In this document: positions 24,267-32,200 of the stretch, one piece after another
Position numbering within the stretch: position 1 is the first letter of the stretch
Layout: every line of letters starts with the position of its first letter
NCBI GenBank assembly: GCA_020634215.1
Contig: JACKCD010000001.1
Coordinates: 62,001-126,000, forward strand
Origin: Ardenticatenaceae bacterium
GTDB taxonomy: Bacteria > Chloroflexota > Anaerolineae > Promineifilales > Promineifilaceae
Length of the DNA stretch: 64,000 nucleotides
Reading direction: 5' to 3'
The notes under the pieces: generated by a model
Told to the model about the DNA's origin: nothing
The model's database searches: none
What the model saw: the letters and a program-made list of their open reading frames with translations, nothing else
Made by a program: the position numbers and the translations under genes

Positions 24267-24480
24267 TAACACGCTCACAGTTGCCTTAAATGACGGTCAG
24301 ATTATTCTTTTTCCTTGTGTAGGGATGAAATGGCTAATGGAAGCAACGCCTGAGCAGCAGAAAGACTTTAACATCGAATCTGATGGGTATGGTGTTTGGT
24401 GGAATGAGTTAGATGATGGTATTGCCCTACACCATATTCTTAATCCAGCCCCAATTCAAGCTACCAAAGCTCTAGTGTGA
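24238..24480 (+). CDS. DUF2442 protein
   Basis: 80 residues. The DUF2442 pattern is clear: an N-terminal beta-strand pair (NTLTVALNDGQIILFPC), a central WLMEATPEQQKDFNIES segment and a conserved GVWWNELDDGIALHHIL end. Function unknown; DUF2442 genes often sit beside DUF4160 genes and in toxin-antitoxin-like neighbourhoods, but no partner is intact here. It ends three bases before the mutase gene, so it may be co-transcribed with it. Confidence 0.75.
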   Translation: MKITDAFFANNTLTVALNDGQIILFPCVGMKWLMEATPEQQKDFNIESDGYGVWWNELDDGIALHHILNPAPIQATKALV

Positions 24481-24483
24481 CGT

Positions 24484-26121
24484 ATGAACAAAGAACAGTG
24501 GGAAAAAGAAGTTATTGAGCCAACGCTCAAGCGGTTTGCCGAGCGGAAGGCGCGGTTTGAGACAAGTTCAGGCATTGAAATAGATCGGCTGGCGGTGCCG
24601 GCCGACGAAAACGGTGACTATGCCGCTAGGCTTGGGTATCCGGGCGAATATCCGTTCACGCGAGGGGTGCAGCCCACCATGTATCGCGGTCGTTTTTGGA
24701 CGATGCGCCAATATGCTGGCTTTAGCACCGCTAAAGAGTCCAACGAACGGTACAAATTTTTGCTGGCACAGGGACAAACCGGGCTGTCGGTGGCCTTTGA
24801 TTTGCCCACCCAAATTGGCTACGATTCCGATGACCCGATGGCACTGGGGGAGGTGGGCAAGGTGGGGGTGAGCATCCCCAGCCTCGACGACATGGCGGTG
24901 CTGCTGGACGGCATTCCGCTGGACAAGGTGAGCATCAGCATGACCATCAACGCCCCGGCCGCCATTTTGCTGGCGATGGTGATTGCCGTGGGCAAGCGGC
25001 AGGGTGTGCCAATGCACAAGCTGCGCGGCACCATCCAGAACGACATTTTGAAGGAGTATATCGCTCGCGGCACCTACATCTTCCCGCCCAAACCCTCGAT
25101 GCGGCTGATTACCGATGTTTTTGATTTTTGCGCCCGCGAAGTGCCGAACTGGAACACCATTTCGGTGTCGGGCTACCACATTCGGGAGGCAGGCTGTACG
25201 GCCGTTCAGGAGATTGCCTTTACGCTGGCAAACGGCATTGCCTATGTGCAGGCGGCAGTGGATGCCGGGCTGGACATTGACCAGTTTGCTGACCAGATTT
25301 CCTTTTTCTTCAACAGCCACAACAACTTTTTGGAAGAGATTGCCAAATTTCGGGCGGCGCGGCGGCTGTGGGCCGACATTATGCGCCACCGTTTTGGGGC
25401 GAAAAAGCCGCAAAGCTGGCGGCTGCGTTTCCATACGCAAACGGCCGGTTCTACGCTGACCGCCCAGCAGCCGGAAAACAATGTGGTGCGAGTAGCATTG
25501 CAAGCGTTGGCGGCGGTGTTGGGCGGCACGCAAAGCCTGCACACCAATGGCCGCGACGAAGCATTGTCGCTGCCGACTGAGGACGCAGTGCAAATTGCCC
25601 TCCGCACGCAGCAAATTATTGCTTATGAAATCGGGGTGGCGGATACGATTGATCCACTGGCGGGGTCGTATTACCTTGAGCAGTTGACGGATGAGTTGGA
25701 AAGTAGGGCGCGGGCTTATATTGAGGCGATTGATGGGATGGGTGGGGCATTAACGGCCGTTGAGACCGGCTACATCCAAAACGAAATCCAGGAAGCCGCC
25801 TACCGCTATCAGCGTGGGCTGGAAGATGGCGAGGAAGTGGTGGTGGGGGTGAATCGTTTTGTGCAGGACGAAAACGTTAAAATTGACCTGATGAAGCTGA
25901 ATCCCGCCATTGAAGAAGCACAGCGGGCGCGGTTGGCGGCCTTGCGGCAGCGGCGCGACAACAGCAAAGTGGCCGAACTCCGCACCCAGCTTGCCGCCGC
26001 CGCCCAAACCCGCGAAAATCTGCTGCCGCTGTTTGTTACCTGCGTGGAAAACGACATGACGTTGGGCGAAATTTGCCACACGCTGCGCGGCGTTTGGGGT
26101 GAATATCAACCGACTTTTTGA
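24484..26121 (+). CDS. Methylmalonyl-CoA mutase, large-subunit-type catalytic chain
   Basis: 545 residues: the acyl-CoA mutase barrel only, without the C-terminal B12 domain. Recognisable segments are YPFTRGVQPTMYRGRFWTMRQYAGF (substrate channel; the Tyr-Arg pair favours methylmalonyl-CoA), GLSVAFDLPTQIGYDSD, QNDILKEYIARGTYIFPP, ISVSGYHIREAG, FHTQTAGSTLTAQQPENN and SLHTNGRDEALSLPTE. A separate small B12-binding subunit must exist elsewhere; none is in the window apart from the IcmF domain. It converts (R)-methylmalonyl-CoA to succinyl-CoA in propionate metabolism. The epimerase gene lies 0.4 kb downstream. Methionine start with no strong ribosome-binding site; coupling to DUF2442 is possible. 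Confidence 0.92.
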   Translation: MNKEQWEKEVIEPTLKRFAERKARFETSSGIEIDRLAVPADENGDYAARLGYPGEYPFTRGVQPTMYRGRFWTMRQYAGFSTAKESNERYKFLLAQGQTGLSVAFDLPTQIGYDSDDPMALGEVGKVGVSIPSLDDMAVLLDGIPLDKVSISMTINAPAAILLAMVIAVGKRQGVPMHKLRGTIQNDILKEYIARGTYIFPPKPSMRLITDVFDFCAREVPNWNTISVSGYHIREAGCTAVQEIAFTLANGIAYVQAAVDAGLDIDQFADQISFFFNSHNNFLEEIAKFRAARRLWADIMRHRFGAKKPQSWRLRFHTQTAGSTLTAQQPENNVVRVALQALAAVLGGTQSLHTNGRDEALSLPTEDAVQIALRTQQIIAYEIGVADTIDPLAGSYYLEQLTDELESRARAYIEAIDGMGGALTAVETGYIQNEIQEAAYRYQRGLEDGEEVVVGVNRFVQDENVKIDLMKLNPAIEEAQRARLAALRQRRDNSKVAELRTQLAAAAQTRENLLPLFVTCVENDMTLGEICHTLRGVWGEYQPTF

Positions 26122-26128
26122 GCGTTGC

Positions 26129-26404
26129 CTAGATGTTATTATCGTACAGATCGGCTATTGGGAAGCATAGGTCATAATCCCCCCAGAGAAGGTCACCATA
26201 TTCAACGGTAAAGTGTTGAAAACGTTGAAGGTCAAGATATTTGCGAATCTGAGGGTGATTAGAGGCCATGAAAAAAGGCGCAAAGTCAACCGTTTGCTCG
26301 ACACCATTGTTAAAAAACAAGCGAATTCGATAATCACCGTCGTAAATAACTTGTTCGACAGAGATGACGGGTTTTTCCGATAATCTTTTTATCAATTTAG
26401 GCAT
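26129..26404 (-). CDS. DUF2442 protein
   Basis: 91 residues from the ATG at 26404; the longer frame to 26461 lacks support. DUF2442 features: EQVIYDGDYRIRLFFNNGVEQTVDFAPFF, then a FTVEYGDLLWGDYDLCFPIADLY end. It is a different subtype from the DUF2442 at 24238 (longer, with a HP-type strand order). Function unknown. It lies antisense between the mutase and epimerase genes, breaking what would otherwise be an operon, so it may be a later arrival. Confidence 0.72.
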   Translation of the reverse strand: MPKLIKRLSEKPVISVEQVIYDGDYRIRLFFNNGVEQTVDFAPFFMASNHPQIRKYLDLQRFQHFTVEYGDLLWGDYDLCFPIADLYDNNI

Positions 26405-26492
26405 GGTGACAATAAAGACAATCCCAATATGTTGATACTTTGTATTATAACATGAAACCAAAGTGCAGTTCCATCAAGACAGGGAGTTGAGG

Positions 26493-27014
26493 ATGATCAA
26501 AAAAATTAGCCACATTGCGATTGTTGTTCCTGAGTTAGAGGAGTCAATGGGGTTTTGGGTGGAGGCGCTGGGGCTACCGCTGTCACACATGGAGCATGTG
26601 GCGGACCAGGGGGTAGATGTAGCGTTTTTACCGGCCGGTGAGAGCGATGTTGAACTGCTACAACCGTTAGACGGCGAGAGCGGTGTGGGACGCTATTTGC
26701 AAAAGTATGGGCCGGGGATGCACCACATTTGCTTTGAGGTGGATGATATTGAGCAAACGCTGGAACGGTTGAAGAAAGCTAACGTGCCCCTTATTAATGA
26801 AGAGCCAACCATTGGCACAGGGGGGAAAAAGATCGCTTTTATTCATCCTAAAGGGACGGGCGGAGTGCTGGTGGAACTATACGAATTGACACCAGAAGAG
26901 CCTGTGCGCCGTTTGGAGAGTTTGCTGAGTATGCCGCGCCGTTTTCAGGAATCCAGCAGCGTGTATGTGGAGGGGATTCGCTCGTTTTTGGCAAGCTGGC
27001 GGACGGAGCGGTAA
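26493..27014 (+). CDS. mce: Methylmalonyl-CoA epimerase
   Basis: 173 residues from the ATG at 26493, with GGGAGTTGAGG in front. Glyoxalase/VOC fold of two modules. Metal ligands are visible in KKISHIAIVVPELEES (His7), GPGMHHICFEVDDIE (His about 80) and GGVLVELYEL (Glu about 131), the pattern of methylmalonyl-CoA epimerase. It interconverts the (S) and (R) forms, supplying the mutase encoded just upstream. The C-terminal 35 residues (RRLESLLSMPRRF...) extend beyond the usual ~135-residue family length. Confidence 0.9.
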   Translation: MIKKISHIAIVVPELEESMGFWVEALGLPLSHMEHVADQGVDVAFLPAGESDVELLQPLDGESGVGRYLQKYGPGMHHICFEVDDIEQTLERLKKANVPLINEEPTIGTGGKKIAFIHPKGTGGVLVELYELTPEEPVRRLESLLSMPRRFQESSSVYVEGIRSFLASWRTER

Positions 27015-27080
27015 ACGGTTATCGGTAATCAGTAATCGGTGCGCGTTGACTGATTACCGATTACTGATAACTGATTACTG
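27012..27080. repeat. Heptamer-repeat hairpin (GATTACT/GATTACC)
   Basis: Left arm: GGTTATC GGTAATC AGTAATC. Right arm: TGATTAC CGATTAC TGATAAC TGATTAC. The arms pair into a hairpin between mce and the oxidoreductase gene. Confidence 0.88.
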
Positions 27081-27095
27081 GATTGGAAAGTGAAG

Positions 27096-28118
27096 ATGAA
27101 GTTTGACACATGGTTATTGGGGCATGATTTGCGGCAGATGCCGGGGCTTTCGCAGCAGATTGAGGCGATGGGGTTTGACGGGATGTGGACGGCGGAGGCG
27201 GGGAAGGATCCGTTTTTTCCCCTGCTGCTGGCGGCGGAGCATACGCAGAAGGTCACGTTGGGGACTTCAATTGCGACGGCGTTTCCACGCACGCCGACGA
27301 TTTTGGCGCATATGGCGTGGGATTTGGCGGCGTATAGCAACGGCCGTTTTATCCTCGGTCTCGGCACACAGGTGCGGGCGCATAACGAACGCCGGTTGGG
27401 GGTGACGTGGGAAAAGCCGATTAAGCGGATGCGGGAGACAATTGAGGCGATGCACGCCATTTGGGACTGCTGGCAAAACGGCACGCCGCTGCGGTATGAG
27501 GGGGAGTTTTTTAACCTAAGCCTGATGACCCCTTTTTTTAGCGGTCAGCCGCTGACCGTGCCGCGTCCACCGGTGTATATTTCGGCTATCAATGAGCAAA
27601 TGCTGAAGCTGGCGGGCAAGGTGTGCGATGGGGCGCAGTTGCACCCGTTTCATTCGCTGCGCTATTTGAAGGAGTTTGCGCTGCCGATGATTGAGGAGGG
27701 GTTGAGGGAAAACGGCCGTTTACGCACCGATTTCACCGCCAACGGCTCCGTTTTTGTCATCCCCACCGATGGGGAGGTGCCGGTGACCGACTACGAAGCC
27801 CACACCAAGGGGCAAATGGCCTACTATATGAGTACCCCGGCGTACCGGGTGGTGCTGGAAATGCACGGCTGGACGGAGGTGGGCAAACAACTGAGCATGC
27901 TGGCGCGGCAAGGGGCGTGGGACGACATGCCCAAGCTGCTGACGGATGAAATGGTGGATACCTTTGCCATCAGCGGCAAATGGAGTGAACTGCCGCAAAT
28001 TGCAAAAGTGCGGTATGATGGCGTGCTGGATCGGCTTAATTTTTACCTGCCCTATAAACCGGGAGCTGATGATGCAGGCTGGGCGGCGGCGATTGCTGGC
28101 TTTAAGAGCCATTCATGA
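27096..28118 (+). CDS. Luciferase-like (LLM class) F420-dependent oxidoreductase
   Basis: 340 residues. TIM-barrel of the bacterial-luciferase family: KFDTWLLGHDLRQMP opening, FDGMWTAEAGKDPFFPLLLAA, LGTSIATAFPRTPTILAHMAWDLAAYSNGRFILGLGTQVRAHNERR (typical cofactor-binding stretch), and KRMRETIEAMHAIW. Most such enzymes use coenzyme F420, some FMN; which applies here cannot be told from the sequence. The substrate is unknown. GTG at 27090 is an alternative start two codons earlier. It contains two AACGGCCGTT copies, the second (27711) with a striking switch from G-ending to C-ending codons. Confidence 0.86.
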   Translation: MKFDTWLLGHDLRQMPGLSQQIEAMGFDGMWTAEAGKDPFFPLLLAAEHTQKVTLGTSIATAFPRTPTILAHMAWDLAAYSNGRFILGLGTQVRAHNERRLGVTWEKPIKRMRETIEAMHAIWDCWQNGTPLRYEGEFFNLSLMTPFFSGQPLTVPRPPVYISAINEQMLKLAGKVCDGAQLHPFHSLRYLKEFALPMIEEGLRENGRLRTDFTANGSVFVIPTDGEVPVTDYEAHTKGQMAYYMSTPAYRVVLEMHGWTEVGKQLSMLARQGAWDDMPKLLTDEMVDTFAISGKWSELPQIAKVRYDGVLDRLNFYLPYKPGADDAGWAAAIAGFKSHS

Positions 28119-28129
28119 TTAAGAAAATG

Positions 28130-28209
28130 GGACGCAGATTTACCTGTACGCGAAGCGGTTATGAAACAACATTTTCCTGGTAAAAGAGCCATCAGGTAAC
28201 TTTACGTCC
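28130..28209. repeat. Inverted repeat, GGACGCAGATT family, copy 3 (diverged)
   Basis: GGACGCAGATTTACCTG on the left, ATCAGGTAACTTTACGTCC on the right, with a longer and different loop than the copies at 1419 and 9931. Confidence 0.65.
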
Positions 28210-28228
28210 TTTTGATATGAGGAGAAGG

Positions 28229-29224
28229 ATGAGCAAACAATTTAAGGCGATGGTCGTGGCGGAAACGGCCGTTAACACCTACCAACGAACCATTCAAACG
28301 CGGTCAACCGATGATTTGCCAGCCGGCGATCTGCTAATTCGCGTTCATTATTCATCGCTCAACTACAAAGACGGGCTTTCGGCCAGCGGCAACAAGGGCG
28401 TGACCCGCAACTATCCCCACACCCCCGGCATTGATGCCGCTGGGGTGGTGGTGGAAAGCAGCCACGCCGATTTTGCCCCTGGCGACGAGGTGCTGGTGAT
28501 TGGCTATGACCTGGGGATGAATACCGACGGTGGGTTTGGGGAGTATATTCGCGTTCCGGCCGGCTGGGCGGTGGCGCGGCCCGAAGGGGTGTCGCTGCGT
28601 GACAGTATGATTTGGGGAACGGCCGGTTTCACGGCGGCCATGTCGGTAGAACGGCTGGTTAACCACCCCATTACCCCCGACCAGGGGGAGATTTTGGTAA
28701 CGGGCGCGACGGGCGGCGTGGGTAGCGTGGCGGTGGCACTGCTGGCAAAGCTGGGCTACCGTGTGGTAGCCGCTACGGGCAAGGCGGATAAACACGACTT
28801 TTTGCGCGAGCTGGGAGCGGCGGAAGTGGTGGGGCGTGAGGTGGTGAGTGATGATGGAAAACGGCCGTTATTAAAAACCCGCTGGGCTGGTGTTGTCGAC
28901 ACCGTTGGCGGCACAATTCTCGTCAACGCCCTCAAGACCACCCAATACGGCGGGGCTGTCACCTGCTGCGGGCTGGTCGCCTCGCCCGCCCTCGATGCCA
29001 CCGTTTTTCCCTTTATCTTGCGCGGCATCACCCTCTACGGTATTGATTCCGTGGAGTGCAACCTGGCTTACCGCGCCCACATCTGGCAAAAAATTGCCAC
29101 CGACTACAAGCTGCCCAATCTGGAAATGCTGGCAACTGAACGCACGCTAGAAGAGCTTGACCCTGAAATTGACCTGATTCTAAAAGGGCAGCAATCGGGT
29201 CGTATCTTGGTTACGATGGCCTAA
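28229..29224 (+). CDS. YhdH/AcuI-family NADPH oxidoreductase (acrylyl-CoA reductase-like)
   Basis: 331 residues from the ATG at 28229, with GGAGAAGG in front. Zinc-independent MDR family: SSLNYKDGLSASGNKGVTRNYPHTPGIDAAGVV is the YhdH/YhfP signature; GATGGVGSVAVALLAKLGY is the NADPH Rossmann motif (about 150-170). Members AcuI/YhdH reduce acryloyl-CoA to propionyl-CoA. Its place after the mutase and epimerase genes fits propionyl-CoA metabolism, though this role is inference. Two AACGGCCGTT copies lie inside; around 28860 the third codon positions change from G to C. Confidence 0.88.
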   Translation: MSKQFKAMVVAETAVNTYQRTIQTRSTDDLPAGDLLIRVHYSSLNYKDGLSASGNKGVTRNYPHTPGIDAAGVVVESSHADFAPGDEVLVIGYDLGMNTDGGFGEYIRVPAGWAVARPEGVSLRDSMIWGTAGFTAAMSVERLVNHPITPDQGEILVTGATGGVGSVAVALLAKLGYRVVAATGKADKHDFLRELGAAEVVGREVVSDDGKRPLLKTRWAGVVDTVGGTILVNALKTTQYGGAVTCCGLVASPALDATVFPFILRGITLYGIDSVECNLAYRAHIWQKIATDYKLPNLEMLATERTLEELDPEIDLILKGQQSGRILVTMA

Positions 29225-29269
29225 AATAAGCGTCAGGAAAGTAAAGTGGCTGTTGCCCTCTGGCGGCAT

Positions 29270-29287
29270 TTGTGAATTATTGGACAA
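29270..29287. promoter_or_regulatory. Candidate Rex operator upstream of atpA
   Basis: TTGTGAATTATTGGACAA matches the known Rex consensus TTGTGAAATATTTCACAA at 15 of 18 positions by eye. It lies 174 bases before the atpA start and upstream of a TATAAT box (29370-29375). A rex gene is encoded 6 kb away. Confidence 0.42.
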
Positions 29288-29417
29288 AAGCCCCTAGTTG
29301 GGTTAACATTTTTACTAGGTTGCCGGATTGTGTCTGGTAGCTGGCTCATTCAAAACACCCGTATGTAAATATAATTATCAACAGAAACCATTAATTCTTT
29401 AGGAAACTGTGTGGCTC

Positions 29418-29447
29418 CCTGTTGACTGATGACTGATAACTGATTCA
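29418..29447. repeat. Partial heptamer run (TGATGAC/TGATAAC)
   Basis: TGTTGAC TGATGAC TGATAAC TGATTCA: one arm of the heptamer family only, without a matching left arm. It directly precedes the atpA ribosome-binding site. Confidence 0.6.
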
Positions 29448-29460
29448 AGGAGGTTGGTGC

Positions 29461-31131
29461 ATGGCGACCCTTGCCCCAGATTTCAAAAATATTGCTGATG
29501 TTTTCCTGAAGCAAATTCAGGACTTCAACCCTGTTGTCGAAGCCCGCAGTGTGGGAACGGTAACGGCCGTTTATGATGGTATTGCCCTCGTTGGCGGTTT
29601 AGCTGATGTAAAAGCTGGTGAACTGGTTCAATTTGGTAATGGAACCGCTGGGTTGGCGCTTGACTTACAAGCCGAAGCGGTCGGTGTCGTTATCATGGGC
29701 GACTACGCCGACATTGAAGTTGGCAACGAAGTTCGGGCGACGGGGCGCATTGCATCCGTTCCCGTTGGGGATGCCCTGGTTGGCCGTGTAGTTGACCCGC
29801 TTGGGCAGCCACTGGATGGTAAGGGGCCGATTAACGCAACGGCCGTTATGCCCATTCAGCGCACGGCCCCCGGCGTAATCGAACGTAAAGGTGTAGACAC
29901 CCCCGTTCAAACAGGTATTCTTGCCATTGACGCGATGTTCCCCATTGGTCGTGGTCAGCGTGAGTTGATCATTGGCGACCGCCAAACTGGTAAAACCGCC
30001 ATTTGCCTCGATACCATCATCAACCAAAAGGGCGGGGACATGATCTGCATCTACGTTGCCATTGGGCAACGTGTGGGGCAGGTTGCCCAGGTTGTCAGCA
30101 CGCTGGAAAAGTATGGGGCGATGGAATACACCACCGTGGTGGTAGCTGGTGCCTCCGACCCGGCACCGCTGCAATATTTTGCTCCTTATGCCGGTACTGC
30201 CATTGGTGAGGCATTTATGGAACAGGGCAAGGATGCTCTGGTTATTTACGACGACCTCTCCAAGCACGCTTGGGCATACCGCCAAATGTCGCTTATTCTG
30301 CGCCGCCCCCCTGGCCGTGAAGCGTATCCTGGCGACATTTTCTCCCTCCACAGCACCCTGCTCGAACGTTCCGTGCGTCTCCGCGATGAATTTGTCATCG
30401 TTGAAAAAGGGACAGACGTTGCCAGAGGAACGACAGCCGGCATTGATGGCAAGCTCTATTTTGGTAACCTAGCCGAGGAAGAACTTGAGAAAGCCATGCA
30501 CGCCTTGGGTGACGAAGACAAATACGAAGTAGTCAAAGTCCCCGGCTCTGGTGGTTCTCTAACGGCACTCCCCATTATTGAAACGCTGTTGGGCGACGTG
30601 TCGGCTTATATTCCAACCAACGTTATCTCTATTACCGACGGCCAGATCTTTTTGGAGACCGACCTCTTTAATGCGGGGCAACGGCCGGCTATCAACACCG
30701 GTCTCTCCGTTTCTCGCGTCGGTAGCGCGGCACAAAAGCGAGCCATGAGTAAAGTGGCGGGTGGTTTGAAAGCCGACCTCTCCCAGTACCGTGAATTGGC
30801 TGCTTTTGCTCAATTTGGTTCGGACCTGGACGCTTCCACACAGCGGCAGCTATCTCGTGGTGAGCGTCTTATGGAGCTGTTAAAGCAGCCCCAATATGAA
30901 CCCATCCGTCTGGATCATCAGGTCATGATGATTTTTGCCGGGTCTCGTGGGCATTTGGATAAGGTGCCAGTAGCAAAAGTGGATGCCTGGGTGCATGATT
31001 TCCTGCGCTATATGGACACAGCCCATCCTGAAATTGGTAAACCGATTTTGGAGAAGGGTGCCTGGACAGATAGTATTCAGGATAGCTTGCGGCAAGCGGT
31101 TGAAGATTTTAGCGCGAGCTGGTCTGCTTAG
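29461..31131 (+). CDS. atpA: F1 ATP synthase subunit alpha
   Basis: 556 residues, slightly longer than the usual 500-510. Walker A GDRQTGKT (about 178-185), Walker B region ALVIYDDLSKHA, and the alpha-chain signature PAINTGLSVSRVGSAAQ. Catalyses, with beta, ATP synthesis driven by the proton or sodium gradient at the inner membrane. The ribosome-binding site CAAGGAGG precedes the ATG. It is the first gene of atpA-atpG-atpD-atpC. The F0 genes and the delta subunit (atpB/E/F/H) are not in the window; the preceding 236 bases carry no gene. Confidence 0.97.
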   Translation: MATLAPDFKNIADVFLKQIQDFNPVVEARSVGTVTAVYDGIALVGGLADVKAGELVQFGNGTAGLALDLQAEAVGVVIMGDYADIEVGNEVRATGRIASVPVGDALVGRVVDPLGQPLDGKGPINATAVMPIQRTAPGVIERKGVDTPVQTGILAIDAMFPIGRGQRELIIGDRQTGKTAICLDTIINQKGGDMICIYVAIGQRVGQVAQVVSTLEKYGAMEYTTVVVAGASDPAPLQYFAPYAGTAIGEAFMEQGKDALVIYDDLSKHAWAYRQMSLILRRPPGREAYPGDIFSLHSTLLERSVRLRDEFVIVEKGTDVARGTTAGIDGKLYFGNLAEEELEKAMHALGDEDKYEVVKVPGSGGSLTALPIIETLLGDVSAYIPTNVISITDGQIFLETDLFNAGQRPAINTGLSVSRVGSAAQKRAMSKVAGGLKADLSQYRELAAFAQFGSDLDASTQRQLSRGERLMELLKQPQYEPIRLDHQVMMIFAGSRGHLDKVPVAKVDAWVHDFLRYMDTAHPEIGKPILEKGAWTDSIQDSLRQAVEDFSASWSA

Positions 31132-31208
31132 TGTAGTAAACAGTAAACAGTAATCAGTAATCAGTTTTCCACTGATTACCGATTACTGATTACCGATTAC
31201 TGATTACC
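31132..31208. repeat. Heptamer-repeat hairpin between atpA and atpG
   Basis: Left: ACAGTAA ACAGTAA TCAGTAA TCAGT. Right: TGATTAC CGATTAC TGATTAC CGATTAC TGATTAC. It lies inside the atp operon, so it may shape mRNA stability or stoichiometry between the cistrons. Confidence 0.92.
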
Positions 31209-31224
31209 AACAAGGGAGTTTCTC

Positions 31225-32133
31225 TTGGCTACAGAACGCGAACTTAATAATCGAATCAAGAGTATCAAAAATATTTCGCAAGTCACCAGCGCATTAGCGG
31301 CCGTTTCTGCTTCAAAAGCATCGAAAGCGCAAAAGCAGGTTGAAGCAACGCGAGCTTATGCTGGCAAGGCGTTTGAAATTCTAAACAATTTGGCCTCGCA
31401 GCCTGGGGTTGGCTCTACCGGGCATCCTTTGCTAACCGTTCGCAGTGACATTAAAAGCGCAGCCCTCATTCTTATCACAGGTGATCGTGGGTTAGCTGGG
31501 GCATATAACACCAACATTGTCTCCACGGCAGAGAAGTTTCTGAGTGCCCTTCATATCCCTGTGCGTATCATTGCCATTGGCCGCAAAGGGCGCGACCTGA
31601 TGGTGCGGCGTGGGTACAATGTGGTGGCCGCCTTTGATGGCCTGCCCGATTCGCCTTCCATTCTGGATGTGACGCCCATTGCTAAACTGGTCACAGATGA
31701 CTATCTTAACGGCACAGTTGATGAGGTCTTTGTGGCTTACACAGATTTTATTAACTTGATTAGTCGTCGCCCAACTGTTAAACAGTTGCTACCGCTTAAG
31801 CCGCTGGATTTTGAGGGAATGGCGGTATCTGAGTATGTGGCATCGGTTGACTTAACAGGTGTGTCTGAGCGGGTTTACAGCTATGAACCAGGCCCGGCGG
31901 AACTGTTGGATGTCATCGTGCCGCGCTTCACACAGCTACAGGTTTATCAGTCGCTGCTGGAGGCTCTGGCGAGTGAACACAGTGCGCGTATGGTTGCTAT
32001 GAATAACGCAACGGATAACGCGGGTGAACTAGTTGAAATATTAACCCTTGAACGGAATAAGGCACGCCAAGCGAGTATCACAAACGAAATTTTGGATATT
32101 GTCGGTGGGGCAGCGGCCTTGGCTGATGGATAG
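31225..32133 (+). CDS. atpG: F1 ATP synthase subunit gamma
   Basis: 302 residues. Central-stalk subunit with the conserved N-terminal helix (ATERELNNRIKSIKNISQVT), ITGDRGLAGAYNTNI in the middle, and the C-terminal helix ending SEHSARMVAMNNATDNAGELV then LERNKARQASITNEILDIVGGA. The N- and C-terminal helices form the rotor coiled coil. The start is TTG at 31225, after GGGAGTTTCTC. It lies between atpA and atpD, as usual. Confidence 0.95.
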   Translation: MATERELNNRIKSIKNISQVTSALAAVSASKASKAQKQVEATRAYAGKAFEILNNLASQPGVGSTGHPLLTVRSDIKSAALILITGDRGLAGAYNTNIVSTAEKFLSALHIPVRIIAIGRKGRDLMVRRGYNVVAAFDGLPDSPSILDVTPIAKLVTDDYLNGTVDEVFVAYTDFINLISRRPTVKQLLPLKPLDFEGMAVSEYVASVDLTGVSERVYSYEPGPAELLDVIVPRFTQLQVYQSLLEALASEHSARMVAMNNATDNAGELVEILTLERNKARQASITNEILDIVGGAAALADG

Positions 32134-32200
32134 AAATTTTGGGCAAAGAGGCTGGTTGTAAAAAACGGCCGTTTTTTGCCCCTTTGGACTTGGAGGAATT

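Noticed and set aside
24568..25614. Long minus-strand open frame (348 codons)
   Set aside because: Antisense of the methylmalonyl-CoA mutase gene; created by biased codon use.
29225..29460. Replication origin or small gene before atpA
   Set aside because: No DnaA-box cluster or AT-rich repeats and no open frame with a ribosome-binding site; only a candidate Rex site, a TATAAT and a partial heptamer run.
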